DNA from: JAJRTA01 sp965603125
Lineage (GTDB): Bacteria > Zixibacteria > MSB-5A5 > GN15 > FEB-12
Direction of reading: 5' to 3'
DNA: 64,000 nucleotides
Assembly (NCBI GenBank): GCA_965603125.1
Contig: CBFDBU010000014.1
Coordinates: 1 to 64,000 of the forward strand
Below are positions 54,108-63,601 of the stretch, piece after piece. Both the position numbers and the translations under genes were made by a program. A model generated the notes under the pieces. The model was not told the origin of the DNA. It worked only from the letters and a program-made list of their open reading frames with translations, and made no database searches. Each line of letters opens with the position of its first letter. Within the stretch, counting starts at the first letter, position 1.

Positions 54108-55955
54108 TTACATGTAATCTGATCTGCGCAGGTTTTTCTCGACGTTGTTTTCGATGTCGGAGGCCTCCATCAGATGCTGATACCAACGACCATAGCACTG
54201 TTGCTGTTTGGTCTGCAGGAGAATGGTACGCAGGGAATCGCGCTGCTCGGTGAACTCGGAGATATCCGCGCTCTTGCGGCCCAGGAGTTCGAACATAACC
54301 GTACCCTTGTCGTGATCGACGGGGCCGGTCCACTGACCCGGTTCCGTGAGCGAAAAGGCGGCGCCTATTCCTGCCGGACCGCGCCCGTACTCTTTGATAT
54401 AGGAGTTCCGCCGGAACTCGTCGGGCACCCTGTATTCCTCGCCGTACTTCTTTGCCGCGTCTCGGGGGTTGGCGCCGCTCTGTATCTCAGCCCAGATGGC
54501 GCTGGCCGTATCACGGCACATTTGGGCCACCGAGCTTTTGACCATATCCATTTTCACCTTCTCGCCCATGTCCTCATAGGCGGCAGGCCCGGCGGGGCGA
54601 CGTTCATCAAGCCGGACAACGAACAAATCAGACGCGTTTTCCAGAACTTCTGACACGTCACCAACTTTGTTCTCGAAAGCGAAGTCGCTGGCAGCCCGAT
54701 CGGCGCCGAGGTACAGGATGTTGCCGTTGCGAACAAACAGGCCGGTCTCCTCGACCACCAGATTCATACTCTGGGCGGCCTCGGCGAACCCCTGATCCCG
54801 GGCGGCCGCCTGAAAATCATTGAGGGTGTTGAAGCACCCGGCCAGGTTTTCTTCCGATGCCTCCACCTTGAGTAGTATGTGCGAAACGTGGGCTTTCTTG
54901 ACCTTCTCCTTTTTCTCTTTTCCGGCGACCTCCTCCATTTCTTCCTTGTAGCCGTGATGCATGAGGATGTGCCACCCGAACTGGGTCCGGAGCGGTTCGG
55001 ACAACTCGCCCTCTTTCATCGAGAAAGACAATTCGTCAAACTCAGGCACCATGCGTCCCTGCGCAAACCAGCCGAGGTCCCCACCGTCCTTTCCCGAGCC
55101 GTCCTCGGAATAGGTCCTGGCCATCTCGGCGAAATCAGCCCCCGCCACCAGGGAATCATGTATTTGCTTGCTGCGGAGGTAGATATTCTCCCAGTCGAGC
55201 GGGGAGGGCTTCTTCTCGATCTTCACGAGGCTCAACGCAGCGCGACCTGCGACGGTGTATTCATCCTGGTGCTCGGCGAAGTAAGCTCGGGTCTCCTCGT
55301 CAGTGAACTTGGGCGGCGGGCGCGAAAAGCGGGCGTAGGTGACATTGATCATGCCCGCCTTGATTCGCTCCGTGGAGGTGATGAAATAATCCCTGACTTC
55401 AGCCTCTGTAATGTGGGCAGCCTGAACGACCGCCTCCTGAAGCTTCAGCTTGAGGATTTCGTTTCTGATGTGGGGTTCGATCGAAGACCAGTAGGGCGCC
55501 ATCTGTGGGTCGGCCATGGCGTTCACGTATTTCTGATAGTCAAACTTGCCCTCTGTCTGAAAATACGGCGTCTGCTGCAACTCCTGAGGAGGTGACATGC
55601 GCAGGTATCCGTACAGTTCTTCTTCGGTGACCGTGAGCTTATGCCTGGCCACCTGCTGCATGATGAGACGGTCATGCAGAAGCTGGTTCCAGGCATCCTG
55701 CTGGATCTGCCTGACCCGCGAATCGGGCAGTTCCTCTTCGCTCTTGTCGGCTTCGGAGCGCAGCAACGTGCTGAAGATCCGGTTGTACTCCTGCCAGGAG
55801 ATTTCCTCGCCGTTTATGACGGCGGCCACATTGGAGCCTGCGTAGTCGCTGCGGCCGGACATGCCCATCCCCCATTGCAGGACAATCATGGCCACGAAAA
55901 AGAACAGAACAATAATAATAATCGGGAGAATCATTTTGCGCAATGCGTCAAACAT
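54108..55955 (-). CDS. PpiD/SurA-like periplasmic peptidyl-prolyl isomerase
   Basis: 615 residues, a membrane-anchored foldase with one N-terminal TM (residues 10-31). SurA_N-type chaperone segment (about 40-200: VINGEEISWQEYNRIF), parvulin rotamase domain (about 225-350: FAEMARTYSEDGSGKDGGDLGWFAQGRMVPEFDELSFSMKEGE) and a second parvulin-like or chaperone C-terminal part. Helps outer-membrane or secreted proteins fold. Its 3' end is served by a clear terminator. Confidence 0.9.
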   Translation of the reverse strand: MFDALRKMILPIIIIVLFFFVAMIVLQWGMGMSGRSDYAGSNVAAVINGEEISWQEYNRIFSTLLRSEADKSEEELPDSRVRQIQQDAWNQLLHDRLIMQQVARHKLTVTEEELYGYLRMSPPQELQQTPYFQTEGKFDYQKYVNAMADPQMAPYWSSIEPHIRNEILKLKLQEAVVQAAHITEAEVRDYFITSTERIKAGMINVTYARFSRPPPKFTDEETRAYFAEHQDEYTVAGRAALSLVKIEKKPSPLDWENIYLRSKQIHDSLVAGADFAEMARTYSEDGSGKDGGDLGWFAQGRMVPEFDELSFSMKEGELSEPLRTQFGWHILMHHGYKEEMEEVAGKEKKEKVKKAHVSHILLKVEASEENLAGCFNTLNDFQAAARDQGFAEAAQSMNLVVEETGLFVRNGNILYLGADRAASDFAFENKVGDVSEVLENASDLFVVRLDERRPAGPAAYEDMGEKVKMDMVKSSVAQMCRDTASAIWAEIQSGANPRDAAKKYGEEYRVPDEFRRNSYIKEYGRGPAGIGAAFSLTEPGQWTGPVDHDKGTVMFELLGRKSADISEFTEQRDSLRTILLQTKQQQCYGRWYQHLMEASDIENNVEKNLRRSDYM

Positions 55956-56143
55956 TCGCCTTTACTCCTTCGCCAAATGAGAGAACGCTCTCGTTGTCGT
56001 TCCGGCTCTCGTGCCGTAACTGATTAAACAACCAATATACGCCGGCTTCGCGAATTTTCAATAGTAACCGACAAGATATTTACAAAAAGGTTTGTCTTTT
56101 CAGCCCGGATTGCAATATCTTGGCGACCGATGGTATAACTTCT

Positions 56144-58450
56144 ATGATCAGGGTATCGACCATATCAGCCGCTGTCTTAGTGATTGCCTCGCTGATGGTT
56201 ACTCCGTCGGCGGAAGGTGCGCAACGGTGGCCCATCGACGGTGCCATTGATCTCTCCAGCACCTTTGGCGAGATCCGCGAGAGGCATTTCCACGGCGGAA
56301 TCGACATCCGGACCGGGGGAAAGGTGGGGACGATCGTGTTATCGCCCGCCGACGGCTACGTCTGGCGGGTGAAGATGTCCTACTACGGCTCCGGCAAGTG
56401 CCTCTATATCATGGGGGACGACGGTCATATCTACGTCTTCGGACATCTCTCCGTGCTTGCCGGCAGGATCGATCACGCCGTCAAAGCGGCCCAGGTGACC
56501 GCTCGACGATATTATCTCGACGTTTACTACCCTCCCGATTCGATCCGGATAAGCAAGGGCGAATTCCTGGCTCATAGTGGGCAGACCGGCGCCACCGCGC
56601 CGCACCTTCATTTTGAAGTTCGGAGCGCCGCCAACGTTCCCGTCAATCCTCTCACGCATGGCTTTGATCTGCCCGACAATGTCCGACCCTTTTTCCGACG
56701 CCTCGGTTTCCAGATGACCGATGATCGCTCCCTGTTCCTCAACGGTCGGCGGCGCATGTTTCTCGACGTCGTCAGGCAAAAGAAGACCGGCTGTTTCACA
56801 ATCGACACGCTGTTGTATTTCAATCGTCCTTTTGGGATTCTGGTCGACGGTTACGATCTCATAAGAGTGGGCGGTATGAGACAGGCCATCTACGATCTGA
56901 CCGTATACGTCGACGGCAAGCTATTCTACGAGTCCCGATATGACTCGCTTGATTTTGAGACGACCGATGCCGTCCTTCTGGAGTATGCCTATCTCGAGGC
57001 GGTAGACGGCCGCAAACGGGTGCGGCGGCTATTCAAGAGTCCGGGCAACCGCTTCGCCGGAAGCCGGGGCAGCGACCGACGCCGCGGCGTGTTCGGCCGG
57101 GGGGGTACCGAAAAGGTCGGTCTTCACCAGGTCCGGATTGTAGCCGAAGACTGCTCCGGCAACAGGGCGGAGCTTTCATTCCGGTTCTTGTGGTGCCCCC
57201 GCGAGAACGTCTACGAACTCGACTCCCTTGTGACACGCCCGGCCGACACCAGTCTGTTCTTTTTTACGCCGATAGCGGGCTACGAGAAATTCCGGATCGA
57301 TTCCGTACTGGCCCTTCTGAATGTGCACGGACGCTGGGGACCACCACCGACGGTACATGTGAGGCAACTCAAGAAAGGCCGGCTCAAGTGTGTAGCGGTA
57401 GGAGGGGGAGTAGAGGTCGCGGTGCTTCGCCTCTTCCTGGTCACCGAGGGCGGCGCCCTGATACGTGATCTGCTGTTCAACGGTATCCAGGAGAGCCAGC
57501 CCGATAGATGCGAACTGTCCTATGAGGTGATTGACAACGGTTTGCTGATCACGGTCAAGTCGCCGAACAAGCGCGGATCACACTCGCGGATAGAGCTGTA
57601 TTCCGGGGATTCGCTGCTTGGAATTGAGTATCCGCAGTATTTCGAGATGAATCGCCATCTCTGTTTCATTCCGCCGCGACCGAACTACGGCAGGATTGAC
57701 CGGGTCGGCGCGGCCATGACCCGGGATACAACCCGACCGGTAAGAATCTTTCTGGACTCGCTGAACATTTTCGCTGTCGGGTATGAGACTGAGCAGGAGA
57801 TCAGGCTGGACAGTTCTTTCACCTTGCATTGTGATCGGAGCAACTTCTACGAGCCTCGTTTCATTGAGTTGCACAGTAACTGGGCCTACATGTGGACTAC
57901 ACTGGGGCTGAACTCCGCTCACTACCGGATATTACCCGAGGCTTTCGCCTGCCGGAAAGAGTTCACGCTTGCCCTGCGTACCGCTGATCTACGCAGCCGG
58001 GAGTTTCCCAGCGGAATCTGCTGGCTGGACAAGGAGAAGAACCGGTGGGTCTGGCTGGACGACAATCTTCACGGCGACACCCTGAAGGCCGCGTCACTGG
58101 GAGGGGGGTCGTTCGCGGCCTTGTTCGACTTAGACCCGCCGGAGATTCGCCACCTGAATATACGGGACAGCCGGACCTACAGCGATCCCCGGCCGCTGAT
58201 CAGTTTCCTGGCGGTGGACACCCTCTCCGGAATCGACGATGACCAGGATTTTCTCATCAAGCTCGACGGCAAGTGGATGATTCCCGAATACGACCCCAAC
58301 ACCCGCAGGTGCGTAACGAGGCCGCTGGAATCGCTGAGTCCGGGGAAGCACCATCTGGGAATAATGGTCTACGATCGGGCAGGAAACCTCACCGAACAAT
58401 ACCTGAATTTCTACGTTAAGGGTACCGAGGAAAGCAAAAGCCGCAAGTAA
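56144..58450 (+). CDS. M23 family metallopeptidase with large C-terminal region
   Basis: 768 residues from ATG 56144. Signal peptide 1-25, ending AEGAQR. The M23/LAS zinc site is HFHGGIDIRTG (His, Asp), with the second ligand cluster APHLHFEVR and a GHLSVL segment, all intact, so the peptidase is likely active on peptidoglycan. The C-terminal ~500 residues are beta-rich, Ig-like and unannotated. A TATAAC -10 hexamer ends 4 bases before the ATG, with TTGCAA 18 bases before it: a possible leaderless transcript. Confidence 0.88.
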   Translation: MIRVSTISAAVLVIASLMVTPSAEGAQRWPIDGAIDLSSTFGEIRERHFHGGIDIRTGGKVGTIVLSPADGYVWRVKMSYYGSGKCLYIMGDDGHIYVFGHLSVLAGRIDHAVKAAQVTARRYYLDVYYPPDSIRISKGEFLAHSGQTGATAPHLHFEVRSAANVPVNPLTHGFDLPDNVRPFFRRLGFQMTDDRSLFLNGRRRMFLDVVRQKKTGCFTIDTLLYFNRPFGILVDGYDLIRVGGMRQAIYDLTVYVDGKLFYESRYDSLDFETTDAVLLEYAYLEAVDGRKRVRRLFKSPGNRFAGSRGSDRRRGVFGRGGTEKVGLHQVRIVAEDCSGNRAELSFRFLWCPRENVYELDSLVTRPADTSLFFFTPIAGYEKFRIDSVLALLNVHGRWGPPPTVHVRQLKKGRLKCVAVGGGVEVAVLRLFLVTEGGALIRDLLFNGIQESQPDRCELSYEVIDNGLLITVKSPNKRGSHSRIELYSGDSLLGIEYPQYFEMNRHLCFIPPRPNYGRIDRVGAAMTRDTTRPVRIFLDSLNIFAVGYETEQEIRLDSSFTLHCDRSNFYEPRFIELHSNWAYMWTTLGLNSAHYRILPEAFACRKEFTLALRTADLRSREFPSGICWLDKEKNRWVWLDDNLHGDTLKAASLGGGSFAALFDLDPPEIRHLNIRDSRTYSDPRPLISFLAVDTLSGIDDDQDFLIKLDGKWMIPEYDPNTRRCVTRPLESLSPGKHHLGIMVYDRAGNLTEQYLNFYVKGTEESKSRK

Positions 58451-58465
58451 ATCGAGAGGCTGCAT

Positions 58466-59185
58466 TTGTTCATACCCATAAGGGACGACGCTCCCACCAT
58501 CCGCAAGCCATACCTGACGGTGACCCTGATCGTGGTCAATTCGCTGGTGTTTCTGTACTCGGTCTTCCTGGGTCAGCGTGGGTTTCAGATTTTTACCTAT
58601 CAGTATGGTTTCATTCCCTGCGAGCTTGTCTCGGCGGTGGAACTGACCCCGCAGATTCCCGCCTCGGTCTACCTGACGCCGTTCACCTCCATGTTCATGC
58701 ACGGCGGTTGGCTGCACCTGATCGGCAACATGCTGTTTCTGTGGATCTACGGCAACAACGTCGAGGACTACTTCGGCCCGGTCAGGTTCCTGCTCTTCTA
58801 CCTGGCCTCCGGTCTGGCCGCCATTGCGCTGTACACGCTTTTTGGCCCCGACTCGCAGGTTCCCCTGGTCGGGGCTTCCGGGGCCATCGCCGGTGTGATG
58901 GGGGCGTACATGTTGCTGCATCCCCGGGCGCGCATTACCGTTCTGATCGTTTTTTTCTTTATCCAGTTTGTGACCCTGCCCGCCAAGGTCGTGCTGGGCA
59001 TATGGTTTGTTTATCAACTGCTGATGTCGATCGGCGGCGGCGCCACCGGAGGCGGTGTGGCCTGGATGGCGCACGTGGGGGGCTTCATCTTTGGCTGGGG
59101 AGTGCTGAAGCTCGTGCTCAGGATCAGGGGACGGGGGGCTACTCCTTCCGGGGGACAGCGGGTCTACCGCGTGCACTGGAACTGA
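58466..59185 (+). CDS. Rhomboid family intramembrane serine protease
   Basis: 239 residues from TTG 58466, with GAGAGG upstream. Six TM helices. Catalytic Ser138 (GASGAIAGVMGAYM) and His203 (MAHVGGFIFG); MHGGWLHLIGNMLFLWIYGNN carries the loop-1/TM2 His-Asn motif. Cleaves TM substrates inside the membrane. The C-terminal tail is basic and short. Substrate unknown; 15 bases after the M23 gene. Confidence 0.93.
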   Translation: MFIPIRDDAPTIRKPYLTVTLIVVNSLVFLYSVFLGQRGFQIFTYQYGFIPCELVSAVELTPQIPASVYLTPFTSMFMHGGWLHLIGNMLFLWIYGNNVEDYFGPVRFLLFYLASGLAAIALYTLFGPDSQVPLVGASGAIAGVMGAYMLLHPRARITVLIVFFFIQFVTLPAKVVLGIWFVYQLLMSIGGGATGGGVAWMAHVGGFIFGWGVLKLVLRIRGRGATPSGGQRVYRVHWN

Positions 59186-59276
59186 CAGTGTGAACCGCTT
59201 CGTCGGTTTTCGGCGGATGGTCACGGCCTTGCGAACCATAACCGTGCCGAGTATGCCGTAGCGTCGCCAAAACCGC

Positions 59277-59304
59277 TTGACTATCCTGCTTGACATCCCA
59301 TATT
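59277..59304 (+). promoter_or_regulatory. Putative promoter of maeB
   Basis: -35 TTGACT (59277-59282), 16-base spacer, -10 CATATT (59299-59304). Only moderate match, but a clear gap (about 58 bases) before the ATG at 59362. Confidence 0.4.
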
Positions 59305-59361
59305 GAGCGGCCCTGAGAAACCAACCCGAACGGCGTTAGTACAGTACGGGAGACGAGTGAA

Positions 59362-61605
59362 ATGATAACGAAACAGCAGGCTCTTGACTACCACAGCAGG
59401 GGCAAACCGGGCAAGGTTGAAGTCAATTCGACCAAACCTTGCCGCACGCAGTTGGATCTTTCCCTGGCGTACACCCCCGGAGTCGCCGATCCGTGCATGG
59501 AAATCCATAGAAATCCCAGTGACGTTTACAAGTATACTGCCAAGGGGAACCTGGTGGCGGTGGTGTCCAACGGCACCGCCGTACTCGGTTTAGGCAATAT
59601 CGGCGCCGCCGCGGGCAAGCCCGTGATGGAAGGAAAAGGGGTGCTCTTCAAGCGGTTTGCTGATATTGATGTGTTCGATATCGAGCTTGAGACCGAAGAC
59701 CCGGACGAAATCATCAAGTGCTGCCAACTCTTAGAGCCGACTTTCGGCGGCATCAACCTCGAGGATATCAAAGGGCCGGAGTGCTTCTATATTGAAGAGA
59801 CCCTTCGAAAGACCATGAATATCCCGGTCTTTCACGACGACCAGCACGGCACGGCGATCATCTCCGCAGCGGCGCTGATCAACGCTCTGGAGCTATTGGA
59901 GAAAGATATTGGCAACATCCGCGTCGTCTTTAGTGGGGCGGGCGCGGCCGGTATCGCCTGCGCCAGGCTCTACTGCTCTCTCGGCGTGAAGCCAGAGAAC
60001 ATCCTGATGGTGGACTCCAAGGGCGTTATGTATGAGGGCCGCGGCGACAAGTTCAACAAGTACAAGCAGGAATTCGTGCGCAAGACGGAGGCGCACACGC
60101 TGGCCGAGGCTATGGTGGACGCGGACGTTTTTGTCGGCGTCTCGGTCAAGGACATTGTCACCAAGAAGATGGTCCAGTCGATGGCAAAAGACCCTATCAT
60201 CTTTGCCATGGCCAATCCCGATCCTGAGATCACCTACCCCGATGCCGTTGACGCCCGGTCGGATGTTATCATAGCTACCGGGCGAAGCGACTACCCCAAC
60301 CAGGTCAACAACGTGCTTGGGTTCCCTTTCATATTCCGCGGTGCCCTGGATGTCCACGCCACGGCCATAAACGAAGAGATGAAAATCGCCGCCGTGAATG
60401 CGCTGGCAAAACTGGCCAAGCAGGACGTACCCGAACAGGTCGCCAAAGCGTATGGAGTGGACCATTTCAAGTTCGGACGGGAGTACCTGATCCCGAAACC
60501 GTTTGATCATCGCATTTTGGTATGGGAAGCAGCAGCCGTGGCCCAGGCGGCCATGGAAACGGGTGTGGCCCAGCGTCAGGTGGATATCGAAGAGTACAAA
60601 AACGAACTGGCCGCCCGGATCGGCCAGGGACGCAACCTGATGCGCGTTGTGACCGGCAAAGCTAAGCGTGATCCCAAGAGGATCGTCTTTCCCGAAGGTG
60701 ACTCCATACGCATTCTCCGTGCCGCTCACATTGTGGTCAAGGAGGGAATCGGCCGTCCGATTATTCTGGGCAAGCCAGACGCCATCCGCGCTCTGGCGCG
60801 TGAGCACGAAATCGAGTTGGACGATATCGAACTTCTCGATCACCTGGCCTCCGACAAGATAGAGGTCTATGCCAACAAGTACTACGAGAAACGCTCTCGC
60901 AAGGGAGTGACCCTGGCGCGCGCTTTGCGCCGGATGCACGAACGCACTTACTTCGGTATCATGATGCTGGAGTTAGGTGACTGTGACGCCGTCCTGTCCG
61001 GAGCAACTATGGACTACCCCTCGACAATTCGGCCCGCTCTGGAGATAATCAGTCTGAACGAAGGGATCACGCGGGTTTCCGGACTGTTTGCCATGATTCA
61101 GAAGGATAAGGTCTACCTCTTTGCTGATACCATGGTCAATTCCGATCCGACGCCCGAAGAGCTGGCTGAGATCGCCCTGGGTGCGGCCAATACAGCTCAT
61201 GCTTTCAATCTGACCCCGAAGATTGCCATGCTGTCGTTCTCCAACTTCGGTTCCGCCCGTCGTCCCGAATCGGAGAAAGTGTCCCGAGCGACCGAGATCA
61301 TCAAGCGCAAGGCTCCGGATCTGATTGTTGACGGTGAGATGCAGGCCGACACCGCCCTGATGCCGGAGTTCAGGCAGAAGTACTACCCCTTCTCGCAGTT
61401 GAAGGACGAGGCCAATGTGCTGATATTCCCCGATCTAAACTCCGGGAGCATCGGCTACAAGCTGGCGCAACGGTTGGGCGGCCTGCAGGCGGTGGGACCG
61501 ATCCTGGTGGGATTCTCCAAGGCGGTCCATGTGCTGCACCGGACGCTCGATGTGAATGAAATCGTCGACATGGCGGCCATTGCCGTCGTAGACGCCCAGC
61601 AGTAG
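59362..61605 (+). CDS. maeB: NADP-dependent malic enzyme with phosphotransacetylase-like domain
   Basis: 747 residues. The malic-enzyme part (1-~430) oxidatively decarboxylates malate to pyruvate: DLSLAYTPGVADPC, HDDQHGTA (Asp/His metal site) and the NAD(P) fold VVFSGAGAAGIACARLYCSLG. The C-terminal ~320 residues resemble phosphotransacetylase (RIVFPEGDSIRILRAA, ATMDYPSTIRPAL, LVDGEMQADTAL, NVLIFPDLNSGSIGYKLAQR). In MaeB the C-terminal domain is usually regulatory, binding acetyl-CoA, rather than catalytic. Typical fusion; length normal. Confidence 0.95.
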   Translation: MITKQQALDYHSRGKPGKVEVNSTKPCRTQLDLSLAYTPGVADPCMEIHRNPSDVYKYTAKGNLVAVVSNGTAVLGLGNIGAAAGKPVMEGKGVLFKRFADIDVFDIELETEDPDEIIKCCQLLEPTFGGINLEDIKGPECFYIEETLRKTMNIPVFHDDQHGTAIISAAALINALELLEKDIGNIRVVFSGAGAAGIACARLYCSLGVKPENILMVDSKGVMYEGRGDKFNKYKQEFVRKTEAHTLAEAMVDADVFVGVSVKDIVTKKMVQSMAKDPIIFAMANPDPEITYPDAVDARSDVIIATGRSDYPNQVNNVLGFPFIFRGALDVHATAINEEMKIAAVNALAKLAKQDVPEQVAKAYGVDHFKFGREYLIPKPFDHRILVWEAAAVAQAAMETGVAQRQVDIEEYKNELAARIGQGRNLMRVVTGKAKRDPKRIVFPEGDSIRILRAAHIVVKEGIGRPIILGKPDAIRALAREHEIELDDIELLDHLASDKIEVYANKYYEKRSRKGVTLARALRRMHERTYFGIMMLELGDCDAVLSGATMDYPSTIRPALEIISLNEGITRVSGLFAMIQKDKVYLFADTMVNSDPTPEELAEIALGAANTAHAFNLTPKIAMLSFSNFGSARRPESEKVSRATEIIKRKAPDLIVDGEMQADTALMPEFRQKYYPFSQLKDEANVLIFPDLNSGSIGYKLAQRLGGLQAVGPILVGFSKAVHVLHRTLDVNEIVDMAAIAVVDAQQ

Positions 61606-61738
61606 ACCTTGTGGCAATGCGGGTCGGGGCAATATGCGGCTCCGGCCCGGCGGAGTGTGGTTTATAGGAACGCTTGCTGTCTGAGTTAACCGGGGCAGCC
61701 TCTGTTGACGCAAAAAACATCCTGAGCGGCATTTTAGA

Positions 61739-61767
61739 TTGCACTTGTCTCCTTTTCGCGGTAAACT
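61739..61767 (+). promoter_or_regulatory. Possible mreB promoter
   Basis: TTGCAC (61739-61744), 17-base spacer, TAAACT (61762-61767). Weak -10; predicted leader about 105 bases before the TTG start. Confidence 0.35.
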
Positions 61768-61878
61768 TATTCCCGTCGGTTTCGATATAGTCAACAAGTG
61801 CGACAATGCGGACGAACCGCAGGCGCAATCGCAGCCGTGATCGGCTCGACAAGTGGCTGGAAGTTAAAGGGATTTAGC

Positions 61879-62907
61879 TTGGGCATTTTCGACATTCTCT
61901 CCAACGACATCGGTATTGACCTGGGCACCGCCAATACGCTCGTCTATGTTCGTAACCAGGGAATCGTGCTTAATGAACCCTCCGTCGTGGCCGTGGAGAA
62001 GTCAACCGGCAAAGTGCTGGCAATCGGCTCGGCGGCCAAGGAGATGATGGGTCGCACGCCGGGAGGGATATCAGCCATCCGCCCGCTGAAGGACGGCGTT
62101 ATTGCCGATTTCGAAATATCCGAAAAACTGATCGCCGATTTCATTCGCCGCGTGGTCAGGCACCGCTATCTTATGAAACCGCGAGTGGTGATATCGGTGC
62201 CGTCCGGCATCACCGAGGTAGAGAAGCGGGCCGTGCGCGACTCGGCTGAAAACGCCGGCGCTCGCGAGGTTTACCTGCTGGCCGAACCGATGGCGGCCGC
62301 GATCGGAGTCGGCCTGCCGGTCGAGCAGCCCTCAGGTAGCATGATTATCGACATCGGCGGCGGCACCTGCGAAATTGCCGTTATCGCCCTTAACGGGATT
62401 GTCAACGATATCTCCATCAGGGTCGCCGGTGACGAGTGCAACGAAGCCATGATCATGTACCTCAAGAAGAACTATAACCTGCTGATCGGAGAGTTGACCG
62501 CCGAAGACATCAAGATCAGACTGGGGTCGGCCTATCTGCTGGACAAAGAGCTGTCCACCGATATCAGGGGCCGCGACCTGGTGGCCGGGGTGCCGAAAAA
62601 TCTCAAACTGTCCTCGGTGCAGGTGCGGGAAGCTCTCGCGGAAACGATCGACAAGATCGTGGAGGCCGTGCGCCAGGCACTGGAGCGGACACCGCCGGAG
62701 TTGGCCTCGGATATCCTGGAACGCGGGATAATCCTCACCGGCGGCGGCGCTCTTCTGAGGGGACTTGACAAGAGACTGCGCCAGGAAACCAACCTGCCCG
62801 TCAACGTGGCTGAAGATCCGCTCACCTGTGTTGTCCGCGGGACAGGGAAGGTGCTCGAGGATTTCTCCGCCTACCAGAAGGTGCTCGAGAAGAGCCGCCG
62901 GGATTGA
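61879..62907 (+). CDS. mreB: Rod shape-determining protein MreB (actin-like)
   Basis: 342 residues from TTG 61879, which has AAAGGGA 7 bases upstream and gives the family N-terminus LGIFDILSNDIGIDLGTANTLVY. The frame remains open 81 bases upstream without a signal. Actin-fold motifs: phosphate-1 DIGIDLGTANT, connect-1 DGVIADFEISEKLI, phosphate-2 IIDIGGGTCEIAV, connect-2 GVPKNLKLSS and the adenosine motif GIILTGGGALLRGL. The protein patterns lateral wall synthesis. mreC and mreD do not follow; a terminator and a sigma factor do. Confidence 0.95.
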   Translation: MGIFDILSNDIGIDLGTANTLVYVRNQGIVLNEPSVVAVEKSTGKVLAIGSAAKEMMGRTPGGISAIRPLKDGVIADFEISEKLIADFIRRVVRHRYLMKPRVVISVPSGITEVEKRAVRDSAENAGAREVYLLAEPMAAAIGVGLPVEQPSGSMIIDIGGGTCEIAVIALNGIVNDISIRVAGDECNEAMIMYLKKNYNLLIGELTAEDIKIRLGSAYLLDKELSTDIRGRDLVAGVPKNLKLSSVQVREALAETIDKIVEAVRQALERTPPELASDILERGIILTGGGALLRGLDKRLRQETNLPVNVAEDPLTCVVRGTGKVLEDFSAYQKVLEKSRRD

Positions 62908-62932
62908 GTAGAAATCCGTTCCGGAGCTACAG

Positions 62933-62957
62933 GCCGGGGATCGCCCGGCTTTTTTTT
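62933..62957 (+). terminator. Rho-independent terminator after mreB
   Basis: GCCGGG/CCCGGC (62933-62949) with a 5-base loop, followed by TTTTTTTT (62950-62957), 25 bases past the stop. Textbook form. Confidence 0.88.
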
Positions 62958-63025
62958 GTTCTGGATTGCAGCGGGCATTAATCTTTTCATTGGGCTGGTG
63001 GTCTTACATTTGAAAGTTGAAGCGT

Positions 63026-63601
63026 ATGGCCAAAGATGGCAATGCAGTTATTGACGAACTGGCGACCAGAGCGAGAGCGGGTGACCGCGAAGCCTTCTCG
63101 CAGATCGTGCGGCTGATGATGAACAAAGTGATCGCGCTGACATACCGAATGACGGGAGAGATCGAAAGCGCCCGTGACCTGACCCAGGACACCTTCCTGG
63201 CCGCTTATGAGAAGTTGAATACTTTCAGGGGCGAAGCATCTTTCAAGGGCTGGCTGTACCGGATCGCCACCAACAAAGCCCTCAATCACCTCAAGTCGGC
63301 CTCTACGAGATCTACGGCGCTTGAGGATGCTGCCCCGCAGTTGGTAGCACAGACTGCCTCGGCTTTCCCCGACCCTGAGCAGGTCACCGCCGGCAAGCTG
63401 CTGATCGGCGATATACTTGATTTCATGCGGCAGCTTCCTCCTCAGCAGCGGCTGGTCTTTGAACTGCGGTTTTATCAGCACATGCCGTTTGAGGAGATCG
63501 CCCGGACTGTCGGCAGGGCCGAAGGTACCGTCAAGACCCACTACCGCCAGGCGGTGGCCAAACTCCGCCGGCACGCCCGGGAGAAAGGCTGGAGATCATG
63601 A
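63026..63601 (+). CDS. ECF RNA polymerase sigma factor
   Basis: 191 residues from ATG 63026; an in-frame TTG at 63017 would add three residues. Sigma-2: DREAFSQIVRLMMNKVIALTYRMTGEIESARDLTQDTFLAAYEKLNTFRGEASFKGWLYRIATN; sigma-4: LPPQQRLVFELRFYQHMPFEEIARTVGRAEGTVKTHYRQAVAKLRR. RpoE-like length with no extra domain. Overlaps the anti-sigma gene by 4 bp (ATGA at 63598), so the two are coupled. Confidence 0.93.
   Translation: MAKDGNAVIDELATRARAGDREAFSQIVRLMMNKVIALTYRMTGEIESARDLTQDTFLAAYEKLNTFRGEASFKGWLYRIATNKALNHLKSASTRSTALEDAAPQLVAQTASAFPDPEQVTAGKLLIGDILDFMRQLPPQQRLVFELRFYQHMPFEEIARTVGRAEGTVKTHYRQAVAKLRRHAREKGWRS

Noticed and set aside
58130..59296. 388-codon minus-strand frame over the M23 gene end and the rhomboid gene
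   Set aside because: Antisense to a rhomboid protease with intact Ser/His; composition typical of a shadow frame.
59893..60939. 348-codon minus-strand frame inside maeB
   Set aside because: Antisense to a conserved malic enzyme; no recognisable product.
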